A stretch of DNA of 64,000 nucleotides, taken from NCBI RefSeq assembly GCF_030373245.1, contig NZ_JAUCZF010000002.1, forward strand, positions 372,001 through 436,000. Reading direction: 5' to 3'. Source of the stretch: Hydrogenophaga sp. (GTDB taxonomy: Bacteria; Pseudomonadota; Gammaproteobacteria; Burkholderiales; Burkholderiaceae_C). The first letter of the stretch is position 1. Every line of letters begins with the position of its first letter. The notes under the pieces were generated by a model. The model searched no databases. It saw only the letters and a list, made by a program, of their open reading frames with translations, and had not been told where the DNA came from. Made by a program: the position numbers and the translations under genes. This document shows, piece after piece, positions 1 through 7,427 of this stretch.

Positions 1-643
1 ATGGCCTGTTTGAAGTTGTCGTGCACCGGGCTCTCCGCGCTGCAGACAAAGCGCGTGCCCATCTGCACCGCTTCGGCGCCCAGGGCAAACGCAGCGGCCA
101 TGCCGCGGCCGTCCACGATGCCACCGGCCGCGATCATGGGCACGTCGACCCGCGCGCGGATCGCCTGCAGCAGCACCAGGGTGGAGACCTCCTCTGGATT
201 CTTGAAGCCACCGCCCTCGGCGCCCTCGACCACCAGGCCGTCGATGCCGGCGTCGACGCACTTGAGCGCGGTCTCTACCGTGGGGACGGCGTGGTACACC
301 GTGATGCCCGCGCTTTTCAGCGGAGCGATGAACTTGGCCGGGCTGCCGGCCGAGGTGGTCACGAATTTCACACCCGAGTCGCAGACGAAGCGCAGCATGG
401 CGTCGTCCTTGAGAAAACGGATCGGCAGGTTGACGCCGAACGGCAGACCGGTGGCCGCCATCTTCGTGATCTCGGCCTGGCAGTTCGCGGTCTCACCCGA
501 CGAGGTTTCGATGATGCCCAGCCCGCCTGCGCGCGAGACGGCCGAGGCAAGCGGAAAGCGGGCGATCCAGCCCATGGGGGCCTGCACGATGGGGTAGCGC
601 GCGCCAGTGTGAGCGAGTACGCGGTTGGGATGGGTTTGCATGG
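1..643 (-). CDS. Nitronate monooxygenase (2-nitropropane dioxygenase family), C-terminus cut by window edge
   Basis: FMN-dependent TIM-barrel enzyme of the nitronate monooxygenase family, which oxidises alkyl nitronates; the true substrate is often unknown. The 214 visible codons start at an ATG (641-643) preceded by AGGAG. The N-terminus carries the family motif YPIVQAPMGWIA, followed by GVNLP, VVEGAEGGG, MIAAGGI and GAEAVQMGTRF, which build the flavin and phosphate site. The C-terminal part lies outside the window. A terminator-like hairpin separates it from the upstream gene at 805, so it is probably transcribed separately. A second, more divergent family member lies at 22067. Confidence 0.9.
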
Positions 644-732
644 GGCTCCTGGCCAACAAGGCAAACGCACATTGTTGTGGCGATAGCCGCCCGGCGCTTG
701 TCGCTCGCGTTACCGCCACTGGCGTGGTCCTG

Positions 733-764
733 AAAAAGGCTGCCGGGTCTGGGCCCGGCAGCCT
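733..764 (-). terminator. Rho-independent terminator of the RcnB-like gene
   Basis: An 11-bp perfect stem (737-747 with 754-764) has a six-base loop. On the minus strand it is followed directly by five T. It lies about 40 bases after the stop codon of the RcnB-like gene and before the nitronate monooxygenase. Confidence 0.85.
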
Positions 765-804
765 GGGGCGGTGCGTTGAGGTGCGGTGCCGAGGCGGCCT
801 TCGA

Positions 805-1338
805 TCAGCGCGCGAGGATGATGCTGGCGATGATGCCGGTGGCAATGGCGACCAGCACATAGTCGCCGCCCACCTGCACCCACTGCTGGCCGTGCGGCGG
901 CGGCGCCAGGCGATGCACGCGGTGGTTCACCACCACGTACTGCTGGTTGCGGTATTCGCGCGGCAGGTAGGCGCCACGGCGGAACTCGGGGCCGCGTGCG
1001 TTGTAGTAATAACGGCGCTGGTCCTGGCGGAAGTCGCGGCGGTCGTAGCGGTCATCGTGTCGGTCGGCGCGTCGCTCGTAGCGGTCATCTCGCCGATCGT
1101 CGCGCCGCTCGTAGCGGTCATCTCGCCGATCGTCGCGCCGCTCGTAGCGGTCATCTCGCCGATCGTCGCGCCGCTCGTAGATGTCTTCGCGTCGCTCGAC
1201 GCGATTGTCCTGGCGCTGCTGCTGAACGCTTTTGCCGCGCGGGTCGCTTGCTCCGTGGTCATGCTGGGCAAACGCGGGCAGAGCGCTCATGCCCAAGGCG
1301 GTGGCGAGCACGGCGCTGATCAGTTTGGTGGATTTCAT
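805..1338 (-). CDS. RcnB-like periplasmic protein with Arg/Asp-rich 11-residue repeats
   Basis: A 177-residue exported protein. Residues 1-24 are a typical signal peptide ending in AFA. The C-terminal ~50 residues (RLAPPPHGQQWVQVGGDYVL, then a hydrophobic tail) match the RcnB family; E. coli RcnB is a periplasmic protein affecting nickel and cobalt homeostasis. Between lies a highly charged linker with three exact copies of an 11-residue unit, YERRDDRRDDR (residues 54-86), and a fourth degenerate copy. No rcnA or rcnR is nearby, so a metal role is only inferred from family. The ATG at 1338 is preferred over a longer form because it places the signal peptide at the N-terminus and follows an AGGAG. 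Confidence 0.85.
   Translation of the reverse strand: MKSTKLISAVLATALGMSALPAFAQHDHGASDPRGKSVQQQRQDNRVERREDIYERRDDRRDDRYERRDDRRDDRYERRDDRRDDRYERRADRHDDRYDRRDFRQDQRRYYYNARGPEFRRGAYLPREYRNQQYVVVNHRVHRLAPPPHGQQWVQVGGDYVLVAIATGIIASIILAR
1081..1179. repeat. Three perfect 33-bp tandem repeats inside the RcnB-like gene
   Basis: Copies at 1081-1113, 1114-1146 and 1147-1179 are identical at every base, including third codon positions. The unit is 11 codons, so copy-number change keeps the frame. Degenerate units flank the array on both sides. Confidence 0.97.
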
Positions 1339-1453
1339 GGGGACACTCCTGGGGTTGGGGTGTCTGCATGGTGGCTGAGCCTTGTGTCGCCAGGGTAAAG
1401 CGCAGACCCAGATTTGCAAAGTTGGGTTGCTGGCTGTGCAGGCCCGCCCCGCC

Positions 1454-1921
1454 TCAACTCAGTCCGGCGGTTTCCTTGGCGCGCAGCTTGGCGGCGATGT
1501 ATTCGCCATGCGTCACGTGCAGCAGACCGGCCACCTTGCTGATCACGTGGTTCTCATTCGCGTCGAGGTGCGCGTCCGCATAAGCCACCTGCCACATGGC
1601 CTCGACGACGCGGATTTTCTGCTCCTGGGTGAAGCGCTCGTTGAGCTGGCTGGTGAAGCGCTGGTAGTCGTAGGCGGTGTGCGCCGTGTCCTGTGCCAGT
1701 TCGATCAGCGCGGCGATCTCGTTGTCATGCAGGCTGAATTTGTTGCGCAGCGCGGTGACCACGGTCGCTCGTTCCGCCGCATCCAGCGTGGGTTCTGCGC
1801 GCAGCACCTCGACCAGCAGCACCGCGGTGGCGAGCTGCAGCTGGTGTTCCTGGTCTTGCGGGCTGGTGTTAGAGGAAGCCTCGGTCAGGCTGTTGAGCAG
1901 GTCTTTGAGGGTTCTGAGCAT
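1454..1921 (-). CDS. TerB-like (tellurite resistance B family) protein
   Basis: A 155-residue soluble, mostly helical protein. The region from about residue 30 matches the TerB/DjlA-like metal-binding helical fold: acidic pairs such as SLHDNEIAALIEL and AYADAHLDANENHVISKVAGLLHV at the usual spacing of the family. Such small stand-alone TerB proteins are common in Burkholderiales and have no fixed function; a role in tellurite resistance is not implied because no terACDE genes are present. The ATG at 1921 gives the family's normal length. It is followed at some distance by the RcnB-like gene on the same strand. Confidence 0.8.
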   Translation of the reverse strand: MLRTLKDLLNSLTEASSNTSPQDQEHQLQLATAVLLVEVLRAEPTLDAAERATVVTALRNKFSLHDNEIAALIELAQDTAHTAYDYQRFTSQLNERFTQEQKIRVVEAMWQVAYADAHLDANENHVISKVAGLLHVTHGEYIAAKLRAKETAGLS

Positions 1922-1958
1922 GGAGGTCGATGGCTGAAAGCAGACAGGATGGAGCTGG

Positions 1959-2591
1959 TCAGTGGTCCGCAGGTTCCCGGGCCCAGACCAGCAGCAGGTT
2001 GTTCGCGGGCATGGCGTGGCGTTCGCGCAGCACAAGGCCGGCTTGCTCGGCCTGCTCGACCACGTCGTCCAGCTGGCGCAGCCCCCACGCCGGGTTGCTG
2101 GCGCGCAGGTTGGCGTCGAAGGCCTGGTTGCCCGGCGAGGTCGGCACGCCGTGTTCCAGGTAGGGTCCGTAGGTGACCAGCACGCCGCCCGGGGCGAGGT
2201 GGATCGCTGCGCCCTGCATCAGGCCACCGCAAACCGGCCAGGGAGCGATGTGCAACAGGTTGGCGCAAAAAATCAGGTCAAACGCCTCGGGTTGACCTTC
2301 GCGCTGGATGGGCCAGGCGCGGGCGAGCACATCGAGGCCAAGCGCAGGGCGCACGCGCGCTGACAAGCCCTCAATCTGCACCCGCGCATCGATGGCCTTC
2401 ACCAGCGCTTCGTCGGCCTCGGTGGGCTGCCAGGTCCAGCCGGGCAGCTGCTGCGCGAACGCCACTGCGTGCTGCCCGGTGCCCGAAGCGATTTCCAGCG
2501 CGCTGCCGCGCTCGGGCAGCAGCGCCTGCAATCGCTCCAGAATGGGTTGCTGGTTGCGCTCGGCCGCCGGGCTGAAAGGCAGATGGTTCAC
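1959..2591 (-). CDS. DUF938 family SAM-dependent methyltransferase-like protein
   Basis: A 210-residue Rossmann-fold protein of the DUF938 family, whose substrate is unknown. The start region LPFSPAAERNQQPILERL is the family signature. ALEIASGTGQHAVAFA (about residues 31-46) is the SAM-binding motif I, and FDLIFCANLLHIAPW is motif IV. I chose the GTG at 2591 because it puts the conserved NHLPFSPA stretch at the N-terminus. It begins just inside the 3' end of the YeeE/YedE pair on the same strand (5 bp apart), so the three genes probably form one transcript. Confidence 0.85.
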   Translation of the reverse strand: MNHLPFSPAAERNQQPILERLQALLPERGSALEIASGTGQHAVAFAQQLPGWTWQPTEADEALVKAIDARVQIEGLSARVRPALGLDVLARAWPIQREGQPEAFDLIFCANLLHIAPWPVCGGLMQGAAIHLAPGGVLVTYGPYLEHGVPTSPGNQAFDANLRASNPAWGLRQLDDVVEQAEQAGLVLRERHAMPANNLLLVWAREPADH

Positions 2592-2595
2592 AGGC

Positions 2596-3054
2596 TCAAC
2601 GGGCGCGCAAGCCTTGGGCCAGCGCGCCCAGCGCAATGCCGGCCAGCGCCCAGAGCAGCGCCCAGTTACCTGTGCCCAGGGCTGCGATCGCAGGTCCAGG
2701 GCACACGCCGCACAGGCCCCAGCCCACGCCGAACAGCGCCGAGCCCTGCACGGTGTCGCGGTTCCAGCTGGCCACGTGGCTGTGGAAGCGCTCGCCCAGC
2801 AGCGGGCGGCCCAGCCAGCGCGGCGCCAGCTGGTAGGCCAGCAGCGTCACCACCACGGCGCCGCCCATCACCAGCATCAGGCCCCAGTCTTCGAAGCGCA
2901 AAAAGCTCAGCACCACGTCGGGCTGCACCATGGTGGACAGCGCCAGGCCAAAGCCGAACAAGGCGCCGCACACCAGCACCACGGCGAACTCGCGCAGGCG
3001 CAGCGCGTTGCCCGGGGCTTGTTGGGGTGCGCTGTTGGGCATGACAGCGCTCAT
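2596..3054 (-). CDS. YeeE/YedE family half-transporter (sulfur-compound transport), second subunit
   Basis: A 152-residue membrane protein with about four helices, matching the C-terminal half of the YeeE/YedE (Sulf_transp) family, whose members import thiosulfate or other sulfur compounds. It has the family's conserved cysteine segment GVGWGLCGVCPGPAIAAL near residues 108-125. Its start ATG (3052-3054) overlaps the stop of the first half-gene in an ATGA arrangement, which implies translational coupling of the two halves. An alternative ATG 12 bases further in is possible. The separate-halves organisation is common in beta-proteobacteria. Confidence 0.88.
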   Translation of the reverse strand: MSAVMPNSAPQQAPGNALRLREFAVVLVCGALFGFGLALSTMVQPDVVLSFLRFEDWGLMLVMGGAVVVTLLAYQLAPRWLGRPLLGERFHSHVASWNRDTVQGSALFGVGWGLCGVCPGPAIAALGTGNWALLWALAGIALGALAQGLRAR

Positions 3055-3524
3055 GGCAGCCACCACGCTACGAGGTTGGCGGTGAGAAACGCCGTGCCCA
3101 TGAAGGTGAGCACCGCCAGCAGCGACGGCAGCTGCAGCGACCCCAGGCCGCAGATGCCGTGGCCCGAGGTGCAGCCGTTGCCCAGCCGCGCGCCGTAGCC
3201 CACAAAAAAGCCACCCAGCAGCAACAGGCCCGCCGGCACCTCGGTGCGCAGCGGTGCGCCATCGCCCAGCAGCAGCCACCAGACCAGCGCCCCCAGCACC
3301 AGGCCCGTCGCGTAGACCAGCCGCCAGCCGCGCGAGCTGGTGAACCGCACCTGGTGGAAAAACGGCGTGCGCAGCACAAACGACCAGCTGGAGCTGAACA
3401 CCGTGCTCATGCCGCCGACCAGGCCGGTGAAGACGAACAACAGCGCGACGCCGCTGCCGATGATCAGGCCGCCGAGCAGGTAGTGCTGCCAGCCGAAAGG
3501 AAAAAGGTCTTGGAGAAGTTGCAT
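3051..3524 (-). CDS. YeeE/YedE family half-transporter (sulfur-compound transport), first subunit
   Basis: A 157-residue inner-membrane protein with four to five hydrophobic segments, equivalent to the N-terminal half of YeeE/YedE. The conserved motif GNGCTSGHGICGLGSLQLPS lies near residues 110-129; in studied family members a cysteine in this loop relays the sulfur substrate. It is the first gene of a minus-strand run with its partner half (4-bp ATGA overlap) and the DUF938 protein. The SRAP gene starts divergently about 56 bases away, so the promoters must lie in this short gap. Confidence 0.88.
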   Translation of the reverse strand: MQLLQDLFPFGWQHYLLGGLIIGSGVALLFVFTGLVGGMSTVFSSSWSFVLRTPFFHQVRFTSSRGWRLVYATGLVLGALVWWLLLGDGAPLRTEVPAGLLLLGGFFVGYGARLGNGCTSGHGICGLGSLQLPSLLAVLTFMGTAFLTANLVAWWLP

Positions 3525-3579
3525 GGCGACAAATTATCGGGGGGTGTCCGCGGAGCCGCTGGCGGCGACAATCAAAACC

Positions 3580-4293
3580 ATGTGCACCAACTACACGCCG
3601 GCCACGCCGACTCACCTGTTGGCACTGGCCGAGCTGGGCGGTCTGGGGCGCCTGGGGGTGCCGGCCGAACCCTGGCCGGTCGAGACCTTTCCGGGCTACC
3701 TCGCGCCCATCCTGCTGCGCGATGCGGCGGGCGGGGTGCATTGCCAGCTGGCGCGCTACGGGCTGGTGCCGCGCTGGTGCCGCGATGCCGAGCAGGCCAC
3801 CACGCTGTCCCGGCGCACCTACAACGCGCGCAGCGAAACCGTGGCCGAGAAGCCGAGCTACCGCGCACCCTGGCGCGAGCGGCAGTGGGCGCTCGCGCCG
3901 ATGGATCACTACTTCGAGCCCTGCTGGGAAACCGGGCGAGCGGTGCGCTGGCGCCTGCACCAGCCCGACCGCGCGCCGTTTGCGGTGGCGGGGCTGCACG
4001 AACACTGGGTCGACCGCGCCACGGGCGAAAGCGTGCGCAGTTTTTCGCTGCTCACGGTGAACGCCGACGACCACCCGGTGCTGCGCCGCATGCACCGCCC
4101 GGGCGACGAGAAGCGGCGCCTGGTGGTGGTGCCGCCGCAGGCGTTCAAGGGCTGGCTGGGCGCGTCGGTCGACGAGGCACAAGCCATGCTGGTCGGTGGC
4201 TCACCGGATGGGCTGCAAGGCGAGCCGGCGCCGCGCAATGCCGCTCAACGCCCGCCGCTGCCCGAGACGCCGCAGGCCTCACTCGACTGGTGA
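3580..4293 (+). CDS. SRAP domain protein (YedK/HMCES family), abasic-site crosslinking
   Basis: A 237-residue member of the SOS-response-associated peptidase family. These proteins shield abasic sites in single-stranded DNA by a thiazolidine link to Cys2. The start at 3580 is fixed by biology: Cys must be residue 2 after Met removal, and here the sequence begins MCTNY (usual form MCGRY). Asn82 (TYNARSET), Glu113 (DHYFEP) and His172 (MHRPGDEKRR) occupy the other active-site positions. Length fits the family. No LexA box was identified upstream, so SOS control is not shown by the sequence. Confidence 0.92.
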   Translation: MCTNYTPATPTHLLALAELGGLGRLGVPAEPWPVETFPGYLAPILLRDAAGGVHCQLARYGLVPRWCRDAEQATTLSRRTYNARSETVAEKPSYRAPWRERQWALAPMDHYFEPCWETGRAVRWRLHQPDRAPFAVAGLHEHWVDRATGESVRSFSLLTVNADDHPVLRRMHRPGDEKRRLVVVPPQAFKGWLGASVDEAQAMLVGGSPDGLQGEPAPRNAAQRPPLPETPQASLDW

Positions 4294-4302
4294 GTGCAGT
4301 GG

Positions 4303-4734
4303 TCAGCCAGCGTGCTGAACCGCCAGGCCTTCGTGCACCAGCGTCAGCGATTCGGTGGCGATGTCGCTTCCCAGCGCATTCAGCGGCCCGTAGTCCAGAC
4401 GACACGGAAAGGCGGCGCGCAGCCGCCAGCTCACCACCGGTTCGTGGCTGGCGTTGAGCAGGTTGATGCTCACGTCGCGCCGCTCGGCCTCGCTCCCGCG
4501 CACCGTGTTCATCCATTCGAAAAACTCGTTGTCACCCGGCTCGATGGCCCGCGTCAGCACCACCGGCGCAAAACGCTGCAGGCCCGGCACCAGCCTGGCG
4601 GCGCCGTCCCGCGATGGGCCTTCGCGAAAGGGCGTGATGTCGACCTCGGTGGACAGACCGCTCACCGACACGAAGCCGATGCGCCGGCCACCCCACTCGA
4701 CCTGAAAGTGGTTGTTGCAAAGGGCTGGGTTCAT
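4303..4734 (-). CDS. T4 gp19-like phage tail tube family protein, solitary
   Basis: A 143-residue protein that resembles the T4 gp19 tail-region family, which includes tube proteins of phages and extracellular contractile injection systems. Visible hallmarks are the N-terminal FQVEWGG, VSGLSTEVD, a mid-region VVLTRAIEPGDNEFFEWMNT and a C-terminal hydrophobic strand pair with ESLTLVHEGL. The start at 4734 has a good GAGGAGA ribosome site. No sheath, baseplate, spike or ATPase gene is near, so it is either a domesticated single protein or the remains of a lost cluster. The family call is from motif memory and not from a search. Confidence 0.75.
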   Translation of the reverse strand: MNPALCNNHFQVEWGGRRIGFVSVSGLSTEVDITPFREGPSRDGAARLVPGLQRFAPVVLTRAIEPGDNEFFEWMNTVRGSEAERRDVSINLLNASHEPVVSWRLRAAFPCRLDYGPLNALGSDIATESLTLVHEGLAVQHAG

Positions 4735-4908
4735 GAACCATCTCCTCAGGTGATGCCAGAGCCGGGCAACAGGGGCGGGTGCGCGCATGGGGCGTTCGGC
4801 AAGGTTGATGTGGTGGGAAGCAATGCCCCACCACCGTACCGCAAGTGCGGCGCTCACGCATCCCTTCGGCGAGTGATTTGCGCGAGTCAGTTCAGCTGGC
4901 AGTCATCG

Positions 4909-4948
4909 CCAGGGCGAGAATTGGAGTTTGCCCCTAATTCCTCCCTGG
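4909..4948. other. Long imperfect inverted repeat between two minus-strand genes
   Basis: CCAGGG pairs with CCCTGG at the outside and GAATT with AATTC inside, giving about 13 pairs with small bulges and a short loop. It is 43 bases beyond the stop of the low-GC membrane protein gene region and upstream of the tail-tube gene. It may end transcription from 4991 but has no clear T run. Confidence 0.45.
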
Positions 4949-4990
4949 CTTTACTAGTTCCCTAATCCTTCTAATTTCCCAGCCAAAAAA

Positions 4991-5377
4991 CTACTCATTT
5001 TCAAACCTCAGGTACAGAGAGACCAGTAAAAACACAATCGAAAAAGAACCAGTCCCAGCGACGAACCCATTAAGCATTGCCAAGCCTGCCAAAGACTTGG
5101 ATGTAGGTGGAAAAACTAGCACTGAAACAAGTAAAAGCAGCAAAGAAATGGCTTGCACTCGCTGATCGCGAATCGCCACACCGAGGTGTCCCAGCGAAGC
5201 TGAAATTCCGGCAATTGCCCCGGCTGTAATTGCCAGGGAGTTAAGCGTGAAAAAGTAGTTCAGTAATAGGAAACCCAAAACCGAGACTGCCAACAAGAAT
5301 GGTGCGAACCTGGAGGTTTCACGCCACCGCGCACACTCTTCGAGTGTTGAATTTCGCAATGCTGACAATTTAATCAT
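4991..5377 (-). CDS. Small hypothetical membrane protein, low GC
   Basis: A 128-residue protein I do not recognise. It has four hydrophobic segments (about residues 22-43, 45-66, 73-90 and 96-121), with a short charged N-terminus and an acidic end. I chose the ATG at 5377; a TTG at 5395 would add six residues. Base composition is unusual: 5041-5340 holds 151 G or C in 300 bases by hand count, whereas the neighbours are near two-thirds. This suggests recent acquisition. No partner gene is evident. Confidence 0.6.
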   Translation of the reverse strand: MIKLSALRNSTLEECARWRETSRFAPFLLAVSVLGFLLLNYFFTLNSLAITAGAIAGISASLGHLGVAIRDQRVQAISLLLLLVSVLVFPPTSKSLAGLAMLNGFVAGTGSFSIVFLLVSLYLRFENE

Positions 5378-5437
5378 ACGAAGAATTGGGACCAAATACT
5401 AACTATTCAAACTTCAAACTGTCCGCAGACCCATTGC

Positions 5438-6307
5438 TCACACCACGTCTAGAAAAAGCGCCGGATCGACCATGACCCGATTCAGCATGACGCCCCAGTG
5501 CAGGTGCGGCCCCGTCACGCGGCCGGTGGCGCCGACCGCGCCCAGGCGCTGGCCCGCTTCCAGGGTATCGCCCACGGCGACGTCGATGGCGCTCAGGTGG
5601 CAGACCATGCTGAGCAGGCCGCCGCCCTGGTCGAGCCAGACGGTGTGGCCGTTGAAGAAGTAGTCGCCGGTGTCGATCACCCGTGCGGCCAGCGGGGCCA
5701 GCACGGGGGTTCCGGTGGGTGCGGCGATGTCCATGCCGCTGTGGGGGCTGCGGGGCTGGCCGTTGAATACGCGGCGCAGGCCGAAGGAACTGGATCGCGG
5801 GCCGAGCACGGGCGCCTGCATGCGCATGGCCTCGGGCTGTTCTGACCACGCGGCGGGTGCTTCGCTGAAGGTGGCGATCACGGTTTGCTGGTGGGCGCGT
5901 TCGCGGTTGTGGCGGGCCAGGTCTTCGGGGGAGAGGTCCACCGTCTTGGGCGCCACGCGCAGCCGCTGTTCGGCGTAGCGCTTGGGCGCAATGGTGTAGC
6001 CGACGTGGCGCGGTGGCTCGCCCGCTGTGCGCAGCTCGATCGAAGCTTTCCCTAGTGGCGCCGACAGCGGGATGCCCAGCAACACGGTCCAGCCCGCGGG
6101 GTCGCCAAGCACCAGCAACGGCACACCATCGGCCGCGGCCTCGGGGCGACTGGGCGCGGCGCCCAGGGGCAGGCGCACCACGCCACCGGGCACGGCCGAG
6201 GCGCGGGGCCAGGCGTCGGTCTCCGAGGCCCAGGTGGAGCGGCCCGTCACCAGCGCGCCGATGGTGGCCAACAGGGCGGAACGGCGGGTGGGGTGCCAGT
6301 TGGTCAC
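5438..6307 (-). CDS. M23 family zinc metallopeptidase (murein endopeptidase-like)
   Basis: A 289-residue exported peptidase. It begins with a twin-arginine-like/Sec signal (residues 1-27, ending TWAS). A beta-rich N-terminal region precedes KRYAEQRL, typical of M23 proteins, and then the catalytic domain. The zinc ligands are visible: His189 and Asp193 in HSGMD and His270 in GPHLHWG, with His268 as catalytic partner. Members cut peptide cross-bridges in peptidoglycan. It is 31 bp downstream of mltB on the same strand, so it likely belongs to the wall-remodelling operon that starts with moxR. Confidence 0.92.
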   Translation of the reverse strand: MTNWHPTRRSALLATIGALVTGRSTWASETDAWPRASAVPGGVVRLPLGAAPSRPEAAADGVPLLVLGDPAGWTVLLGIPLSAPLGKASIELRTAGEPPRHVGYTIAPKRYAEQRLRVAPKTVDLSPEDLARHNRERAHQQTVIATFSEAPAAWSEQPEAMRMQAPVLGPRSSSFGLRRVFNGQPRSPHSGMDIAAPTGTPVLAPLAARVIDTGDYFFNGHTVWLDQGGGLLSMVCHLSAIDVAVGDTLEAGQRLGAVGATGRVTGPHLHWGVMLNRVMVDPALFLDVV

Positions 6308-6338
6308 GGTGCGATCGGGGCCGCGCGTCAGGTTTGCA

Positions 6339-7427
6339 TCAGGGCCGCATTTGGGCCTGGATGGTTTCGCCGAGCTCGATCACCGCCATGGCGTAGTAGC
6401 TGCTCCAGTTGTAGCGGGTGACGACGTAGAAGTTGTCTGTGCCGGCGACGAAGCTGCGCGGCGCCGCGCCGTTTTCCAGCTCCACCAGGGCGAGCTTGCC
6501 GCTGTGCTCCAGCGCTGTGCCGTCGAGCAACGCGCCCTTGGCGGTGAAGCTGGCCACGCTGAAGCTGGGCAGGATGTCGGGCGCGAGCAGGGTGTCCAGG
6601 TCGGCGGTGGGGCTGAGGTTGACCGGGTAGTGCGTGGGCATTCCCGGTTGCCAGCCAAAGGCCTGGAAGTAGTGGGCCACCGAGCCGATGATGTCGGCCG
6701 GGCTGTTGAACAGGTCGACCCTGCCGTCGCCATCAAAATCGATCGCGTACTTCACCCAGCTGCTGGGCATGAACTGCGGCCAGCCCATGGCGCCGGCGTA
6801 GCTGCCGCGCAGGGTTTGCGGATCGAGCCCTGTGCGGCGGGTGAGGCTGAGGAACTGCTCCAGCTCGCCACGGAAAAACTCGGTGCGCGCCGAGGCACGC
6901 GGGTGGCTCTGCGGAAAGTCAAAGGCCAGGGTGGTCAGTGCGTCGATGACGCGGAAGTTGCCGGTGTGCTGGCCCCACAGCGTTTCCACTCCGATCACGC
7001 CCACGATCAGGCTGGCCGGCACGCCGAATTCGGCTTCAGCGCGCGAGAGCGTTTCGCGGTGGTCTTCCCAGAAGCGCTGGCCGGCGCGCAGGCGCACCGG
7101 TTCGATGAAGCGCGCGCGGTAGGCGGCCCAGTTCTTGGGCGTGCCCCGGGGGGCAGGTGCCATCAGCCGCGAGACCTGCGGCAGGCGCTGCGCCTGGCCG
7201 ACCTGATCGCGCACCCAGGCCGGGTCGAGATCGCGCCGGGCGGCGAGGTCGTCGGCGAAGGCCATGGCGGCTTCGCTCTGAGCGTAAAGAAAAGCGGGCG
7301 CTGGCGGGGGCCGCGACTTGGCTGCCACCTTGCCCGAGGCCTGCGCCGCGCCGGGCAGGGTGGTCAGACAGAGGCATGTCAGCAGCGCGGCGCGGCGCGC
7401 GGCGATCAGAATAGAGTGAACGGTCAA
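6339..7427 (-). CDS. mltB: Lytic murein transglycosylase B
   Basis: A 362-residue periplasmic enzyme that cleaves the MurNAc-GlcNAc bond to give 1,6-anhydro ends. Residues 1-30 form a signal peptide. The catalytic Glu148 sits in VIGVETLWG, followed by AGAMGWPQFMPSSW and FDGDGRVDLFNSPADIIGSVAHYF, all MltB signatures. There is no lipobox, so it is a soluble form. The only start that gives a clean signal peptide is a TTG (7425-7427) that overlaps the TGA of the transglutaminase gene (TTGA), with GGGAG upstream. This points to translational coupling. Confidence 0.92.
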   Translation of the reverse strand: MTVHSILIAARRAALLTCLCLTTLPGAAQASGKVAAKSRPPPAPAFLYAQSEAAMAFADDLAARRDLDPAWVRDQVGQAQRLPQVSRLMAPAPRGTPKNWAAYRARFIEPVRLRAGQRFWEDHRETLSRAEAEFGVPASLIVGVIGVETLWGQHTGNFRVIDALTTLAFDFPQSHPRASARTEFFRGELEQFLSLTRRTGLDPQTLRGSYAGAMGWPQFMPSSWVKYAIDFDGDGRVDLFNSPADIIGSVAHYFQAFGWQPGMPTHYPVNLSPTADLDTLLAPDILPSFSVASFTAKGALLDGTALEHSGKLALVELENGAAPRSFVAGTDNFYVVTRYNWSSYYAMAVIELGETIQAQMRP

